A stretch of 64,000 nt of DNA, taken from Cannabis sativa (lineage: Eukaryota; Streptophyta; Magnoliopsida; Rosales; Cannabaceae). Shown piece after piece: positions 21,528 through 35,348 of this stretch; the stretch's first letter is position 1; each line of letters starts with the position of its first letter. Below the pieces are notes generated by a model, which did no database searches, was not told where the DNA came from, and saw only the letters and a program-made list of their open reading frames with translations. A program made the translations under genes and the position numbers. Where the stretch lies: assembly GCF_029168945.1 (NCBI RefSeq), contig NC_083602.1:76714600-76778599 (forward strand). The letters are read 5' to 3'.

Positions 21528-22053
21528 AAGAGATTCTAGGTTTTTATTATTAATTAAGAGCCTTTATATGTCTAATTAATAAATATATTAAATGATAATA
21601 TTATTTAATAATTAATTTTTAGTTATTAAATAATTAGAATTGGCATTTAAGTGGTTGAATTGGAAAATTAGCGTTTTTGAGAAAATGGGATGGAAAAATG
21701 ACAAAATGGCAAAATTGCAAAGTGGGCCCAATAACTATCCTATGGCCGGCCACACTTGTAGAATTTTACTATTTATTTTTCTATTATTTTAATGCCAAAT
21801 AATTCTAACCTAAACCTAGGTGGTTACCTATAAATAGATAGTGATGGCTCACACTTAACAGTTGGATGAAATTTCTTGTCTTTAGAAAGATGAGCCTCCT
21901 ATTCTTTTCTCTATAGCCGAAACCATTCCCTCTTCTTTTCTTCTTCAATAATTTCGAACCTTGAGTGATAGAGTGAGTGCCCACACACATCAAGTTGTAT
22001 CTCAATCATAGTTTGGAAGATTGTGAGGAATCCAATCAACAAGAAGGAGAATC
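21528..22053 (+). repeat. LTR N fragment, duplicated copy 1
   Basis: This 526-base piece of a plus-strand Angela LTR begins AAGAGATTCTAGG and ends GAATC. It is nearly identical to 23922-24447 and exists twice because of the 2394-bp duplication. It covers the LTR from the AT-rich middle past the TATA region (TATAAATAG near 21830). Confidence 0.88.
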
Positions 22054-23921
22054 AGTTGGAATTATTTTACCAGGATCTTAGATCTACTCACAAGTATGTT
22101 GTTTAACATCCTAAATATGAACTTCTAAAACGATTATAAATAAACACATATAAAGTATGAGAAAGTTTACATTGGGTGCAGCTGAATAATATGTCTCCTT
22201 CCACTCAGATCTCTAACCCTTAAGTATCCTTTCTGTCGCAAAGTATTATCAAGATCTAAGCCCATATGTCCTTCTTGTTGAATCTGGATTCTTCACGATC
22301 TTCCACACTATGATTGAGGTACCACTTGCTGTGTGTGGGCACTACTCTATCATTAAGGGGTTCGAAACAAACAAAGAAGAAGAAGGAAAGAGAGGTGGCA
22401 CCTAGGTTAGATAGAAGGCTCAGGTTTTTCTCTGAAAGGAATAAGATGCATCATCTTTTCCTGAAGCCATCACTATCTATTTATAGTATGCCACATAGGG
22501 TTAGGTTTGAATTATTTGGCATTAAAATAATGAAAATATTAAATGATAAACCCTACACTAGTGGTCGGCCAAAGGCTTATGGATATGGGCCCCACTTTTG
22601 CAATTTGCTGTCTTATCATTTCTACATCTCATTTTCTCAAAAACGCCAATTTTCAAATTCAACCATTTACATGCCAATTTCAACTATTTAATAACTATAA
22701 TTAATTGTTAAATAATATTGTCATTTATTATATTTATTAATTAGACTAACCAAAGTCTCTTAATTAACAAATATACCCTAGAAACTCTTTCTTTACAGTT
22801 TTGCCATTGCTTAGTGATAAATTCACAAACTAGACATAGTCTAATTTGAGAATTATAATTGATTACTCAAAACCAATTATATGAGTCTTACAAGCAATTT
22901 TATCTCAACTAGTGGGGGGACCATAGGTCTATATAACCGAGCTTCCAATAAGCAGATCAAGAATTTATAACCTAAATTCACTGACTTATTAATTCTTCGT
23001 TGAATCCACGAATAGAACTTAGAATTGCACTCTCAGTATATAGAATGCTCTATATGTTCCACCATATAGACACATCATTAGTTATCCATTGTTATAATCC
23101 TAATTTGATCAATGATCCTTTATATGAATGATCTACACTGTAAAGGGATTAGATTACCATTACACCCTACAATGTATTTTATCCTTAAAACACTTAACCC
23201 CGTATTAATGATATTTAAGCTTATGTGAAATGAGTACTCCACCATTTATTTTCATTTGGTCAAGCTCAAAGGAGATCATCCTTTACTTACTATTCACCAG
23301 ATAGAAGCTATAGATTCCATGTTTATGTTAGCGCTCCCACTCAATTGCACTACCGTGTTCCCAAAATGTACGTATCACCCTGACCCAAAAGTAGGCTTAA
23401 CTAACAAATCAAAGAACACGAATTGCCTCTTGAGATTGAGCCTAATCATAACAGGATTAAGATCATTTGATCTAGGATCAACTAGGCGATATTGAATTGA
23501 ATAGATATTACGGTGAGTTTAATAAATCTAAGTCAAAGTTCAATATCGGTCCCTTCCGATGCATACTCCATGTATCCAACCTGAGCTTTACTTTAACCAA
23601 TGCTCTGGAAAGAACATAGCATTTCTCCAAATGCAAGTAAACTCTGTTGTAGATTTTCATATCAGTAAAACCCTGTATCTGATAAATCTAGGAAACTTTA
23701 TTCACATAGTCATGTTTACTTTCCAAAGTGTTGACAACACAATAAATAGGATCAAGTATGTGAAAAGGGTTTCAGATGAATTTATAAATCAAATAGGCAA
23801 GCAATTGATAAGATGAACCAAAACATACAAATGAATAAAAAAATACTTCTGTTTCTTTATTGATGTTGAATAAACTGGATTACATTGAAATGAAGTTTTA
23901 TTTAGGTCATAAAACCCAACA
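22054..23921 (-). repeat. Chimeric Angela LTR C
   Basis: A minus-strand LTR of 1868 bp whose first base is changed (AGTTGG for TGTTGG). Its left part, up to about 22835, matches LTR D. Its right part, from about 22880, matches LTR B, including the rare run AGTGGGGGGACC. It is preceded by GAATC, the same five bases that flank element 3. This is the product expected from unequal crossing-over between B and D. Confidence 0.88.
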
Positions 23922-24447
23922 AAGAGATTCTAGGTTTTTATTATTAATTAAGAGCCTTTATATGTCTAATTAATAAATATATTAAATGATAATATTATTT
24001 AATAATTAATTTTTAGTTATTAAATAATTAGAGTTGGCATTTAAGTGGTTGAATTGGAAAATTGGCGTTTTTGAGAAAATGGGATGGAAAAATGACAAAA
24101 TGGCAAAATTGCAAAGTGGGCCCAATAACTATCCTATGGCCGGCCACACTTGTAGAATTTTACTATTTATTTTTCTATTATTTTAATGCCAAATAATTCT
24201 AACCTAAACCTAGGTGGTTACCTATAAATAGATAGTGATGGCTCACACTTAACAGTTGGATGAAATTTCTTGTCTTCAGAAAGTTGAGCCTCCTATTCTT
24301 TTCTCTATAGCCGAAACCATTCCCTCTTCTTTTCTTCTTCAATAATTTCGAACCTTGAGTGATAGAGTGAGTGCCCACACACATCAAGTTGTATCTCAAT
24401 CATAGTTTGGAAGATTGTGAGGAATCCAATCAACAAGAAGGAGAATC
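23922..24447 (+). repeat. LTR N fragment, copy 2, left flank of element 3
   Basis: The second copy of the 526-base N fragment ends in GAATC (24443-24447), which is the left target duplication of element 3. The LTR resumes after element 3 at 56860 with GAATC and continues to its end at 57096. N therefore hosted both B and element 3. Confidence 0.9.
24443..24447 (+). repeat. Target-site duplication GAATC, left (element 3)
   Basis: GAATC lies immediately before the TGTTGG start of LTR D and recurs at 56860-56864 directly after the CCCAACA end of LTR L, 32.4 kb away. The flanking LTR N sequence is continuous when the interval is removed. Confidence 0.92.
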
Positions 24448-26317
24448 TGTTGGAATTATTTTACCAGGATCTTAGATCTACTCACAAGTATGTTGTTTAA
24501 CATCCTAAATATGAACTTCTAAAACGATTATAAATAAACACATATAAAGTATGAGAAAGCTTACATTGGGTGCAGCTGAATAATATGTCTCCTTCCACTC
24601 AGATCTCTAACCCTTAAGTATCCTTTCTGTCGCAAAGTATTATCAAGATCTAAGCCCATATGTCCTTCTTGTTGAATCTGGATTCTTCACGATCTTCCAC
24701 ACTATGATTGAGGTACCACTTGCTGTGTGTGGGCACTACTCTATCATTAAGGGGTTCGAAACAAACAAAGAAGAAGAAGGAAAGAGAGGTGGCACCTAGG
24801 TTAGATAGAAGGCTCAGGTTTTTCTCTGAAAGGAATAAGATGCATCATCTTTTCCTGAAGCCATCACTATCTATTTATAGTATGCCACATAGGGTTAGGT
24901 TTGAATTATTTGGCATTAAAATAATGAAAATATTAAATGATAAACCCTACACTAGTGGTCGGCCAAAGGCTTATGGATATGGGCCCCACTTTTGCAATTT
25001 GCTGTTTTATCATTTCTACATCTCATTTTATCAAAAATGCCAATTTCCAAATTCAACCATTTACATGCCAATTTCAACTATTTAATAACTATAATTAATT
25101 ATTAAATAATATTGTCATTTATTATATTTATTAATTAGACTAACCAAAGTCTCTTAATTAACAAATATACCCTAGAAACTCTTTCTTTACAGTTTTGCCA
25201 TTGCTTAGTGATAAATTCACAAACTAGACATAGTCTAATTTGAGAATTATAATTGATTAATCAAAACCAATTACATGAGTCTTACAAAAAATATTATCTC
25301 AACTAGTGCGGGGACCATGGGTCTATATAACCGAGCTTCCAATAAGTAGATCAAGAATTTAGCACTAAAATTCACTGACTTATTAATTCTTCGTTGAATC
25401 CACGAATAGAACTTAGAATTGCACTCTCAGTATATAGAATGCTCTATATGTTCCACCATATAGACACATCATTAGTTATCCATTGTTATAATCCTAATTT
25501 GATCAATGATCCTCTATATGAATGATCTACACTGTAAAGGGATTAGATTACCGTTACACCCTACAATGTATTTTATCCTTAAAATACTTAACCCCGTAGA
25601 AATGATATTTCAGCTTATGTGAAATGAGTACTCCACCATTTATTTTCGTTTGGTCAAGCTCGAAGGAGATCATCCTTTACTTACTATTCGCCAGATAGAA
25701 GCTATAGATTCCATGTTTATGTTAGCGCTCCCACTCAATGGCTCTACCGTGTTCCCAAAATGTACGTATCACCCTGACCCAAAAGTAGGCTTAACTAACA
25801 AATCAAAGAACGCGAATAACACTCTTGAGATTGAACCTAATCATATCAGGATTAAGATCATTTGATCTAGGATCAACTAGGTGATATTAAATTGAATAGA
25901 TATTACGATAAGTTTAATAAATCTATATCAAAGTTCAATATCGGTCCCTTCCAATGCATACTCCATGCATCCAACCCAAGATTTACTTTAAGCAATGCTC
26001 TGGAAAGAACATAGCATTTCTCCAAATGCAAGTAAACTCTGTTGTTGATTGTCATATCAATAAAACCCAGTGTTCTGATAAATCTAGGAATCTTTGATCA
26101 CATAGTCTTGTTTCCTTTCCACTGTGCTGACGACACAATAAACAAGAACAAGAATGTGAAAAGGGTTTGGATGAATTTATAAATAAAATAGACAAGTAAT
26201 TGACAAGGTGAACCAAAACATACACAAATGAATGTAAAATACTTCTGTTTCTTTATTGATATTGTATAATACATATTACATTGAAATGGAGTTTTATTTA
26301 GGCCATAAAACCCAACA
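24448..26317 (-). repeat. Angela LTR D, 3' LTR of element 3
   Basis: A 1870 bp LTR that matches LTR L (54992-56859) along its length: ACTTCTAAAACGATTATAAAT near one end and CAAGAACAAGAATGTG near the other. It is followed by AACTCCCACTT, the polypurine tract of the minus-strand element. It serves as the left anchor of the 2734-bp array and the right anchor of the 2394-bp duplication. Confidence 0.93.
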
Positions 26318-27146
26318 AACTCCCACTTGCACTAATATAAAACTAATCAGTACATCTCTATTAATCATAAATTCTGACGGTGCCTTTCGAATGCAGTTAC
26401 TGCCAAGACTTTCGTGAATGGATCAACTAAGTTGTCTTCTGTGTCCACTTTTTCTACCAGTACATCCCCTCTTGCCACATATTCTCTGATGATGTGATAT
26501 TTCCTTTCTATATGCTTTTTTCTCTTGTGGCTTCGAGGCTCCTTACTGTTGGCTATAGCTCTAGTGTTATCACAAAGCAAAACTAGAGGTTTTTCCATTC
26601 TAGGCACGACTCCGAGACCTGTGAAGAACTTTCTCAGCCAAACAAGTTCTTTGGCAGCCTCTGCAGCAGCTATGTATTCTGCCTCCATGGTAGAATCTGA
26701 AATCGCCATTTGTTTAATACTTCTCCAAACCACTGCTCCACCCCTAAGAGTAAACACCATCCCAGATCTAGATCTCCTGTCATCAAAACATGCCTAGAAA
26801 TCTGAGTCGGTATAGCCTATGGGATTTAAAGCACCACCCTTGTAGACTAACACATAATGTCTTGTACTCTTCAAGTATTTCAGAATTTACTTAACAGCAT
26901 AACATTACATACATTAGACTTCCAACTGCAGAAGCATAAGGAACTGTTCCCATGTCCTCTATCTCTTGAGGATTAGTAGGACACTGCTCCTTAGATAGAC
27001 GGATACCATATCTAGAAGGCATATTCGCCCCTTTGGTGTTGGTCATGGAGAATCTCTCTAAAAATTTCTCAATGTAAGTTGTTTGAGGGAGAGTAAGGGA
27101 TCTATTCTTCCGGTTTCTGATAATTTGAATACCGAGAACATAGGTT
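26318..27146 (-). pseudogene. Pol C-terminal fragment, array unit 1
   Basis: This is the end of the Angela polyprotein on the minus strand: last part of reverse transcriptase, then RNase H (frame 26365-26760 with DSTMEAEYIAA and the CDN block). It carries an in-frame TAG near 26795 in the S-D-F region and a TGA at 26365-26367 ahead of the natural end. Reading from 27146, the first bases are within the G-I-Q-I-I block, where element 2 cut the gene. It lacks everything upstream, so it can make no useful product. Unit 1 has R in the T-L-R-G-G stretch where other units have G or A. Confidence 0.92.
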
Positions 27147-29051
27147 TGTTGGAAATTATTTTACCAGGATCTTAGATCTACTCACAAGTATGTTGATTAA
27201 CACCCTAAATATGAACTTTCTAAAACGATGAAATAAACACATATAAAATTTAGTAAACCTTACATTGGGTGCAGCGGAATATAATGACTCCTTCCGTTCA
27301 GATATCTAGCCATTGATTCCTTTCTGTAGCAGAGCATTATCAATATCTGAACCTGGATCTCTTTCTCTGATTCTTTAGTGCTGAAACTCCTTCTTGTTGA
27401 ATGTCTTTCTTCACGATCTTCCTCACTATGATGTAGGTATCACTTGCTGTGTGTGGGCACTACTCTAAAACTAAGAATTTCGAAATCTTTAGGAAGAAGA
27501 GAGAGAGGGGAGTGGTCGGCCAAAGATAGGGGGAGAGAGAGGCTCAGTTTTTTCTGAATGAAAGTCAGAAGAAAAAGTGTAATTTTCCTGAAGCCTTCAC
27601 TATCGATTTATAGCATTCCACTAGGGTTAGGTTTGAATTATTTGGCATTTAAAATAATGAAAATATCAGAGGGAAAACCCTACAAAAGGGGTCGGCCATG
27701 CAAGGTGGATTTGGGCCTCACTTTTTGCAATTTTGCAGTTTTATCTTTTCTACATCTGATTTTCTCAAAAACGCCAATTTTCTAATTCAACCATTTAAAT
27801 GCCAATTCTAACTATTTAATAACTATAAATAATTATTAAATAATATTGTCATTTATCATATTTATTAATTGAACCATACAAAGTATCATAATTAACAAAT
27901 ATGCTCCTATTAACTCTTTCTTTACAATTTCGCCCTTACTTAGTGAAAATTTCACAAATAGACATAGTCTAACTTGTGAATTATAATTGATTAATCAAAA
28001 CCAATTACATGAGTCTTACAAAAAATATTATCTCAACTAGTGCGGGGACCATGGGTCTATATAACCGAGCTTCCAATAAGTAGATCAATAATTTAGCACT
28101 AAAATTCACTAACTTATTAATTCTTCGTTGAATCCACGAATAGAACTTAGAATTGCACTCTCAGTATATAGAATGCTCTATATGTTCCACCATATAGACA
28201 CATCATTAGTTATCCATTGTTATAATCCTAATTTGATCAATGATCTTCTTTATGAATGATCTACACTGTAAAGGGATTAGATTACCGTTACACCCTACAA
28301 TGTATTTTATCCTTAAAATACTTAACCCCGTAGAAATGATATTTCAGCTTATGTGAAATGAGTACTCCACCATTTATTTTCGTTTGGTCAAGCTCGAAGG
28401 AGATCATCCTCTACTTACTATTCGCCAGATAGAAGCTATAGATTCCATGTTTATGTTAGCCCTCCCACTCAATTGCACTACCGTGTTCCCAAAATGTACG
28501 TATCACCCTGACCCAAAAGTAGGCTTAACTAACAAATCAAAGAACGCGAATAACACTCTTGAGATTGAACCTAATCATATCAGGATTAAGATCATTTGAT
28601 CTAGGATCAACTAGGTGATATTAAATTGAATAGATATTACGATAAGTTTAATAAATCTATATCAAAGTTCAATATCGGTCCCTTCCAATGCATACTCCAT
28701 GCATCCAACCCAAGATTTACTTTAACCAATGCTCTGGAAAGAACATAGCATTTCTCCAAATGCAAGTAAACTCTGTTGTAGATTGTCATATCAATAAAAC
28801 CCAGTGTTCTGATAAATCTAGGAATCTTTGATCACATAGTCTTGTTTCCTTTCCACTGTGCTGACGACACAATAAACAAGAACAAGAATGTGAAAAGGGT
28901 TTGGATGAATTTATAAATAAAATAGACAAGTAATTGACAAGGTGAACCAAAACATACACAAATGAATGTAAAATACTTCTGTTTCTTTATTGATATTGTA
29001 TAATACATATTACATTGAAATGGAGTTTTATTTAGGCCATAAAACCCAACA
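27147..29051 (-). repeat. Chimeric LTR E (array)
   Basis: A 1905 bp minus-strand LTR. Its left part (to about 27965) matches H, with AACTTTCTAAAACGATGAAAT. Its right part (from about 28000) matches D, with TTACAAAAAATATT and CCAGTGTTCTG. F and G have the same composition. This is the hybrid predicted for crossing-over between H and D. Confidence 0.93.
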
Positions 29052-29880
29052 AACTCCCACTTGCACTAATATAAAACTAATCAGTACATCTCTATTAATC
29101 ATAAATTCTGACGGTGCCTTTCGAATGCAGTTACTGCCAAGACTTTGGTGAATGGATCAACTAAGTTGTCTTCTGTGTCCACTTTTTCTACCAGTACATC
29201 CCCTCTTGCCACATATTCTCTGATGATGTGATATTTCCTTTCTATATGCTTTTTTCTCTTGTGGCTTCGAGGCTCCTCACTGTTGGCTATAGCTCTAGTG
29301 TTATCACAAAGCAAAACTAGAGGTTTTTCCATTCTAGGCACGACTCCGAGACCTGTGAAGAACTTTCTCAGCCAAACAAGTTCTTTGGCAGCCTCTGCAG
29401 CAGCTATGTATTCTGCCTCCATGGTAGAATCTGAAATCGCCATTTGTTTAATACTTCTCCAAACCACTGCTCCACCCCCAAGAGTAAACACCATCCCAGA
29501 TCTAGATCTCCTGTCATCAAAACATGCCTAGAAATCTGAGTCGGTATAGCCTATGGGATTTAAAGCACCACCCTTGTAGACTAACACATAATGTCTTGTA
29601 CTCTTCAAGTATTTCAGAATTTACTTAACAGCATAACATTGCATACATTAGACTTCCAACTGCAGAAGCATAAGGAACTGTTCCCATGTCCTCTATCTCT
29701 TGAGGATTAGTAGGACACTGCTCCTTAGATAGACGGATACCATATCTAGAAGGCATATTCGCCCCTTTGGTGTTGGTCATGGAGAATCTCTCTAAAAATT
29801 TCTCAATGTAAGTTGTTTGAGAGAGAGTAAGGGATCTATTCTTCCGGTTTCTGATAATTTGAATACCGAGAACATAGGTT
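29052..29880 (-). pseudogene. Pol C-terminal fragment, array unit 2
   Basis: This copy carries the same RT end and RNase H remnant as unit 1 (RNase H frame 29099-29494) with the same internal stops. It differs by single substitutions, for example E in place of K in the A-N-S-K-E-P block. The shared stops show that the units were copied after the gene had died. Confidence 0.93.
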
Positions 29881-31785
29881 TGTTGGAAATTATTTTACCA
29901 GGATCTTAGATCTACTCACAAGTATGTTGATTAACACCCTAAATATGAACTTTCTAAAACGATGAAATAAACACCTATAAAATTTAGTAAACCTTACATT
30001 GGGTGCAGCGGAATATAATGACTCCTTCCGTTCAGATATCTAGCCCTTGATTCCTTTCTGTAGCAGAGCATTATCAATATCTGAACCTGGATCTCTTTCT
30101 CTGATTCTTTAGTGCTGAAACTCCTTCTTGTTGAATGTCTTTCTTCACGATCTTCCTCACTATGATTGAGGTATCACTTGCTGTGTGTGGGCACTACTCT
30201 AAAACTAAGAATTTCGAAATCTTTAGGAAGAAGAGAGAGAGGGGAGTGGTCGGCCAAAGATAGGGAGAGAGAGAGGCTTAGTTTTTTCTGAATGAAAGTC
30301 AGAAGAAAAAGTGTAATTTTCCTGAAGCCTTCACTATCGATTTATAGCATTCCACTAGGGTTAGGTTTGAATTATTTGGCATTTAAAATAATGAAAATAT
30401 CAGAGGGAAAACCCTACAAAAGTGGTCGGCCATGCAAGGTGGATTTGGGCCTCACTTTTTGCAATTTTGCAGTTTTATCTTTTCTGCATCTGATTTTCTC
30501 AAAAACGCCAATTTTCTAATTCAACCATTTAAATGCCAATTCTAACTATTTAATAACTATAAATAATTATTAAATAATATTGTCATTTGTCATATTTATT
30601 AATTGAACCATACAAAGTATCATAATTAACAAATATGCTCCTATTAACTCTTTCTTTACAATTTCGCCCTTACTTAGTGAAAATTTCACAAATAGACGTA
30701 GTCTAACTTGTGAATTATAATTGATTAATCAAAACCAATTACATGAGTCTTACAAAAAATATTATCTCAACTAGTGCGGGGACCATGGGTCTATATAACC
30801 GAGCTTCCAATAAGTAGATCAAGAATTTAGCACTAAAATTCACTGACTTATTAATTCTTCGTTGAATCCACGAATAGAACTTAGAATTGCACTCTCAGTA
30901 TATAGAATGCTCTATATGTTCCACCATATAGACACATCATTAGTTATCCATTGTTATAATCCTAATTTGATCAATGATCCTCTATATGAATGATCTACAC
31001 TGTAAAGGGATTAGATTACCGTTACACCCTACAATGTATTTTATCCTTAAAATACTTAACCCCGTAGAAATGATATTTCAGCTTATCTGAAATGAGTACT
31101 CCACCATTTATTTTCGTTTGGTCAAGCTCGAAGGAGATCATCCTTTACTTACTATTCGCCAGATAGAAGCTATAGATTCCATGTTTATGTTAGCGCTCCC
31201 ACTCAATTGCACTACCGTGTTCCCAAAATGTACGTATCACCCTGACCCAAAAGTAGGCTTAACTAACAAATCAAAGAACGCGAATAACCCTCTTGAGATT
31301 GAACCTAATCATATCAGGATTAAGATCATTTGATCTAGGATCAACTAGGTGATATTAAATTGAATAGATATTACGATAAGTTTAATAAATCTATATCAAA
31401 GTTCAATATCGGTCCCTTCCAATGCATACTCCATGCATCCAACCCAAGATTTACTTTAACCAATGCTCTGGAAAGACCATAGCATTTCTCCAAATGCAAG
31501 TAAACTCTGTTGTAGATTGTCATATCAATAAAACCCAGTGTTCTGATAAATCTAGGAATCTTTGATCACATAGTCTTGTTTCCTTTCCACTGTGCTGACG
31601 ACACAATAAACAAGAACAAGATTGTGAAAAGGGTTTGGATGAATTTATAAATCAAATAGACAAGTAATTGACAAGGTGAACCAAAACATACACAAATGAA
31701 TGTAAAATACTTCTGTTTCTTTATTGATAATGTATAATACATATTACATTGAAATGGAGTTTTATTTAGGCCATAAAACCCAACA
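29881..31785 (-). repeat. Chimeric LTR F (array)
   Basis: A 1905 bp hybrid LTR of the same composition as E, starting TGTTGGAAATTATTTTACC and ending CATAAAACCCAACA. Only scattered substitutions separate it from E and G. Confidence 0.94.
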
Positions 31786-32614
31786 AACTCCCACTTGCAC
31801 TAATATAAAACTAATCAGTACATCTCAATTAATCATAAATTCTGACGGTGCCTTTCGAATGCAGTTACTGCCAAGACTTTGGTGAATGGATCAACTAAGT
31901 TGTCTTCTGTGTCCACTTTTTCTACCAGTACATCCCCTCTTGCCACATATTCTCTGATGATGTGATATTTCCTTTCTATATGCTTTTTTCTCTTGTGGCT
32001 TCGAGGCTCCTTACTGTTGGCTATAGCTCTAGTGTTATCACAAAGCAAAACTAGAGGTTTTTCCATTCTAGGCACGACTCCGAGACCTGTGAAGAACTTT
32101 CTCAGCCAAACAAGTTCTTTGGCAGCCTCTGCAGCAGCTATGTATTCTGCCTCCATGGTAGAATCTGAAATCGCCATTTGTTTAATACTTCTCCAAACCA
32201 CTGCTCCACCCGCAAGAGTAAACACCATCCCAGATCTAGATCTCCTGTCATCAAAACATGCCTAGAAATCTGAGTCGGTATAGCCTATGGGATTTAAAGC
32301 ACCACCCTTGTAGACTAACACATAATGTCTTGTACTCTTCAAGTATTTCAGAATTTACTTAACAGCATAACATTGCATACATTAGACTTCCAACTGCAGA
32401 AGCATAAGGAACTGTTCCCATGTCCTCTATCTCTTGAGGATTAGTAGGACACTGCTCCTTAGATAGACGGATACCATATCTAGAAGGCATATTCGCCCCT
32501 TTGGTGTTGGTCATGGAGAATCTCTCTAAAAATTTCTCAATGTAAGTTGTTTGAGGGAGAGTAAGGGAGCTATTCTTCCGGTTTCTGATAATTTGAATAC
32601 CGAGAACATAGGTT
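31786..32614 (-). pseudogene. Pol C-terminal fragment, array unit 3
   Basis: The third copy of the 829-base pol end (RNase H frame 31833-32228) has the same premature stops as units 1 and 2. An A replaces G in the T-L-G-G-G stretch. Lacking all upstream domains, it is non-functional. Confidence 0.93.
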
Positions 32615-34519
32615 TGTTGGAAATTATTTTACCAGGATCTTAGATCTAATCACAAGTATGTTGATTAACACCCTAAATATGAACTTTCTAAAACGATGAA
32701 ATAAACACATATAAAATTTAGTAAACCTTACATTGGGTGCAGCGGAATATAATGACTCCTTCCCTTCAGATATCTAGCCCTTGATTCCTTTCTGTAGCAG
32801 AGCATTATCAATATCTGAACCTGGATCTCTTTCTCTGATTCTTTAGTGCTGAAACTCCTTCTTGTTGAATGTCTTTCTTCACGATCTTCCTCACTATGAT
32901 TGAGGTATCACTTGCTGTGTGTGGGCACTACTCTAAAACTAAGAATTTCGAAATCTTTAGGAAGAAGAGAGAGAGGGGAGTGGTCGGCCAAAGATAGGGA
33001 GAGAGAGAGGCTCAGTTTTTTCTGAATGAAAGTCAGAAGAAAAAGTGTAATTTTCCTGAAGCCTTCACTATCGATTTATAGCATTCCACTAGGGTTAGGT
33101 TTGAATTATTTGGCATTTGAAATAATGAAAATATCAGAGGGAAAACCCTACAAAAGTGGTCGGCCATGCAAGGTGGATTTGGGCCTCACTTTTTGCAATT
33201 TTGCAGTTTTATCTTTTCTGCATCTGATTTTCTCAAAAACGCCAATTTTCTAATTCAACCATTTAAATGCCAATTCTAACTATTTAATAACTATAAATAA
33301 TTATTAAATAATATTGTCATTTATCATATTTATTAATTGAACCATACAAAGTATCATAATTAACAAATATGCTCCTATTAACTCTTTCTTTACAATTTCG
33401 CCCTTACTTAGTGAAAATTTCACAAATAGACATAGTCTAACTTGTGAATTATAATTGATTAATCAAAACCAATTGCATGAGTCTTACAAAAAATATTATC
33501 TCAACTAGTGCGGGGACCATGGATCTATATAACCGAGCTTCCAATAAGTAGATCAAGAATTTAGCACTAAAATTCACTAACTTATTAATTCTTCGTTGAA
33601 TCCACAAATAGAACTTAGAATTGCACTCTCAGTATATAGAATGCTCTATATGTTCCACCATATAGACACATCATTAGTTATCCATTGTTATAATCCTAAT
33701 TTGATCAATGATCCTCTATATGAATGATCTACACTGTAAAGGGATTAGATTACCGTTACACCCTACAATGTATTTTATCCTTAAAATACTTAACCCCGTA
33801 GAAATGATATTTCAGCTTATGTGAAATGAGTACTCCACCATTTATTTTCGTTTGGTCAAGCTCGAAGGAGATCATCCTTTACTTACTATTTGCCAGATAG
33901 AAGCTATAGATTCCATGTTTATGTTAGCGCTCCCACTCAATTGCACTACCGTGTTCCCAAAATGTACATATCACCCTGACCCAAAAGTAGGGTTAACTAA
34001 CAAATCAAAGAACGCGAATAACACTCTTGAGATTGAACCTAATCATATCAGGATTAAGATCATTTGATCTAGGATCAACTAGGTGATATTAAATTGAATA
34101 GATATTACGATAAGTTTAATAAATCTATATCAAAGTTCAATATCGGTCCCTTCCAATGCATACTCCATGCATCCAACCCAAGATTTACTTTAACCAATGC
34201 TCTGGAAAGAACATAGCATTTCTCCAAATGCAAGTAAACTCTGTTGTAGATTGTCATATCAATAAAACCCAGTGTTCTGATAAATCTAGGAATCTTTGAT
34301 CACATAGTCTTGTTTCCTTTCCACTGTGCTGACGACACAATAAACAAGAACAAGATTGTGAAAAGGGTTTGGATGAATTTATAAATCAAATAGACAAGTA
34401 ATTGACAAGGTGAACCAAAACATACACAAATGAATGTAAAATACTTCTGTTTCTTTATTGATATTGTATAATACATATTACATTGAAATGGAGTTTTATT
34501 TAGGCCATAAAACCCAACA
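32615..34519 (-). repeat. Chimeric LTR G (array)
   Basis: A 1905 bp hybrid LTR, left part H-like and right part D-like. It is almost the same as E and F and continues the strict 2734-base period. Confidence 0.94.
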
Positions 34520-35348
34520 AACTCCCACTTGCACTAATATAAAACTAATCAGTACATCTCAATTAATCATAAATTCTGACGGTGCCTTTCGAATGCAGTT
34601 ACTGCCAAGACTTTGGTGAATGGATCAACTAAGTTGTCTTCTGTGTCCACTTTTTCTACCAGTACATCCCCTCTTGCCACATATTCTCTGATGATGTGAT
34701 ATTTCCTTTCTATATGCTTTTTTCTCTTGTGGCTTCGAGGCTCCTTACTGTTGGCTATAGCTCTAGTGTTATCACAAAGCAAAACTAGAGGTTTTTCCAT
34801 TCTAGGCACGACTCCGAGACCTGTGAAGAACTTTCTCAGCCAAACAAGTTCTTTGGCAGCCTCTGCAGCAGCTATGTATTCTGCCTCCATGGTAGAATCT
34901 GATATCGCCATTTGTTTAATACTTCTCCAAACCACTGCTCCACCCCCAAGAGTAAACACCATCCCAGATCTAGATCTCCTGTCATCAAAACATGCCTAGA
35001 AATCTGAGTCGGTATAGCCTATGGGATTTAAAGCACCACCCTTGTAGACTAACACATAATGTCTTGTACTCTTCAAGTATTTCAGAATTTACTTAACAGC
35101 ATAACATTGCATACATTAGACTTCCAACTGCAGAAGCATAAGGAACTGTTCCCATGTCCTCTATCTCTTGAGGATTAGTAGGACACTGCTCCTTAGATAG
35201 ACGGATACCATATCTAGAAGGCATATTCGCCCCTTTGGTGTTGGTCATGGAGAATCTCTCTAAAAATTTCTCAATGTAAGTTGTTTGAGAGAGAGTAAGG
35301 GATCTATTCTTCCGGTTTCTGATAATTTGAATACCGAGAACATAGGTT
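34520..35348 (-). pseudogene. Pol C-terminal fragment, array unit 4 (abuts element 2)
   Basis: The fourth copy (RNase H frame 34567-34962) has the same stops as the others. It ends in AGGTT (35344-35348), the left target duplication of element 2. The interrupted pol reading continues on the other side of element 2 at 45557. This is the copy still adjacent to its original insertion site. Confidence 0.93.
35344..35348 (+). repeat. Target-site duplication AGGTT, left (element 2)
   Basis: AGGTT precedes LTR H and recurs at 45557-45561 after LTR I. The pol frame of element 3 is continuous across the pair once element 2 is removed. Confidence 0.93.

Noticed and set aside
26525..34999. 90-codon frames on the plus strand opposite the RNase H remnants (26525, 29259, 31993, 34727)
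   Set aside because: They are mirror-strand shadows of the pol coding sequence, created by the conserved RNase H codons.
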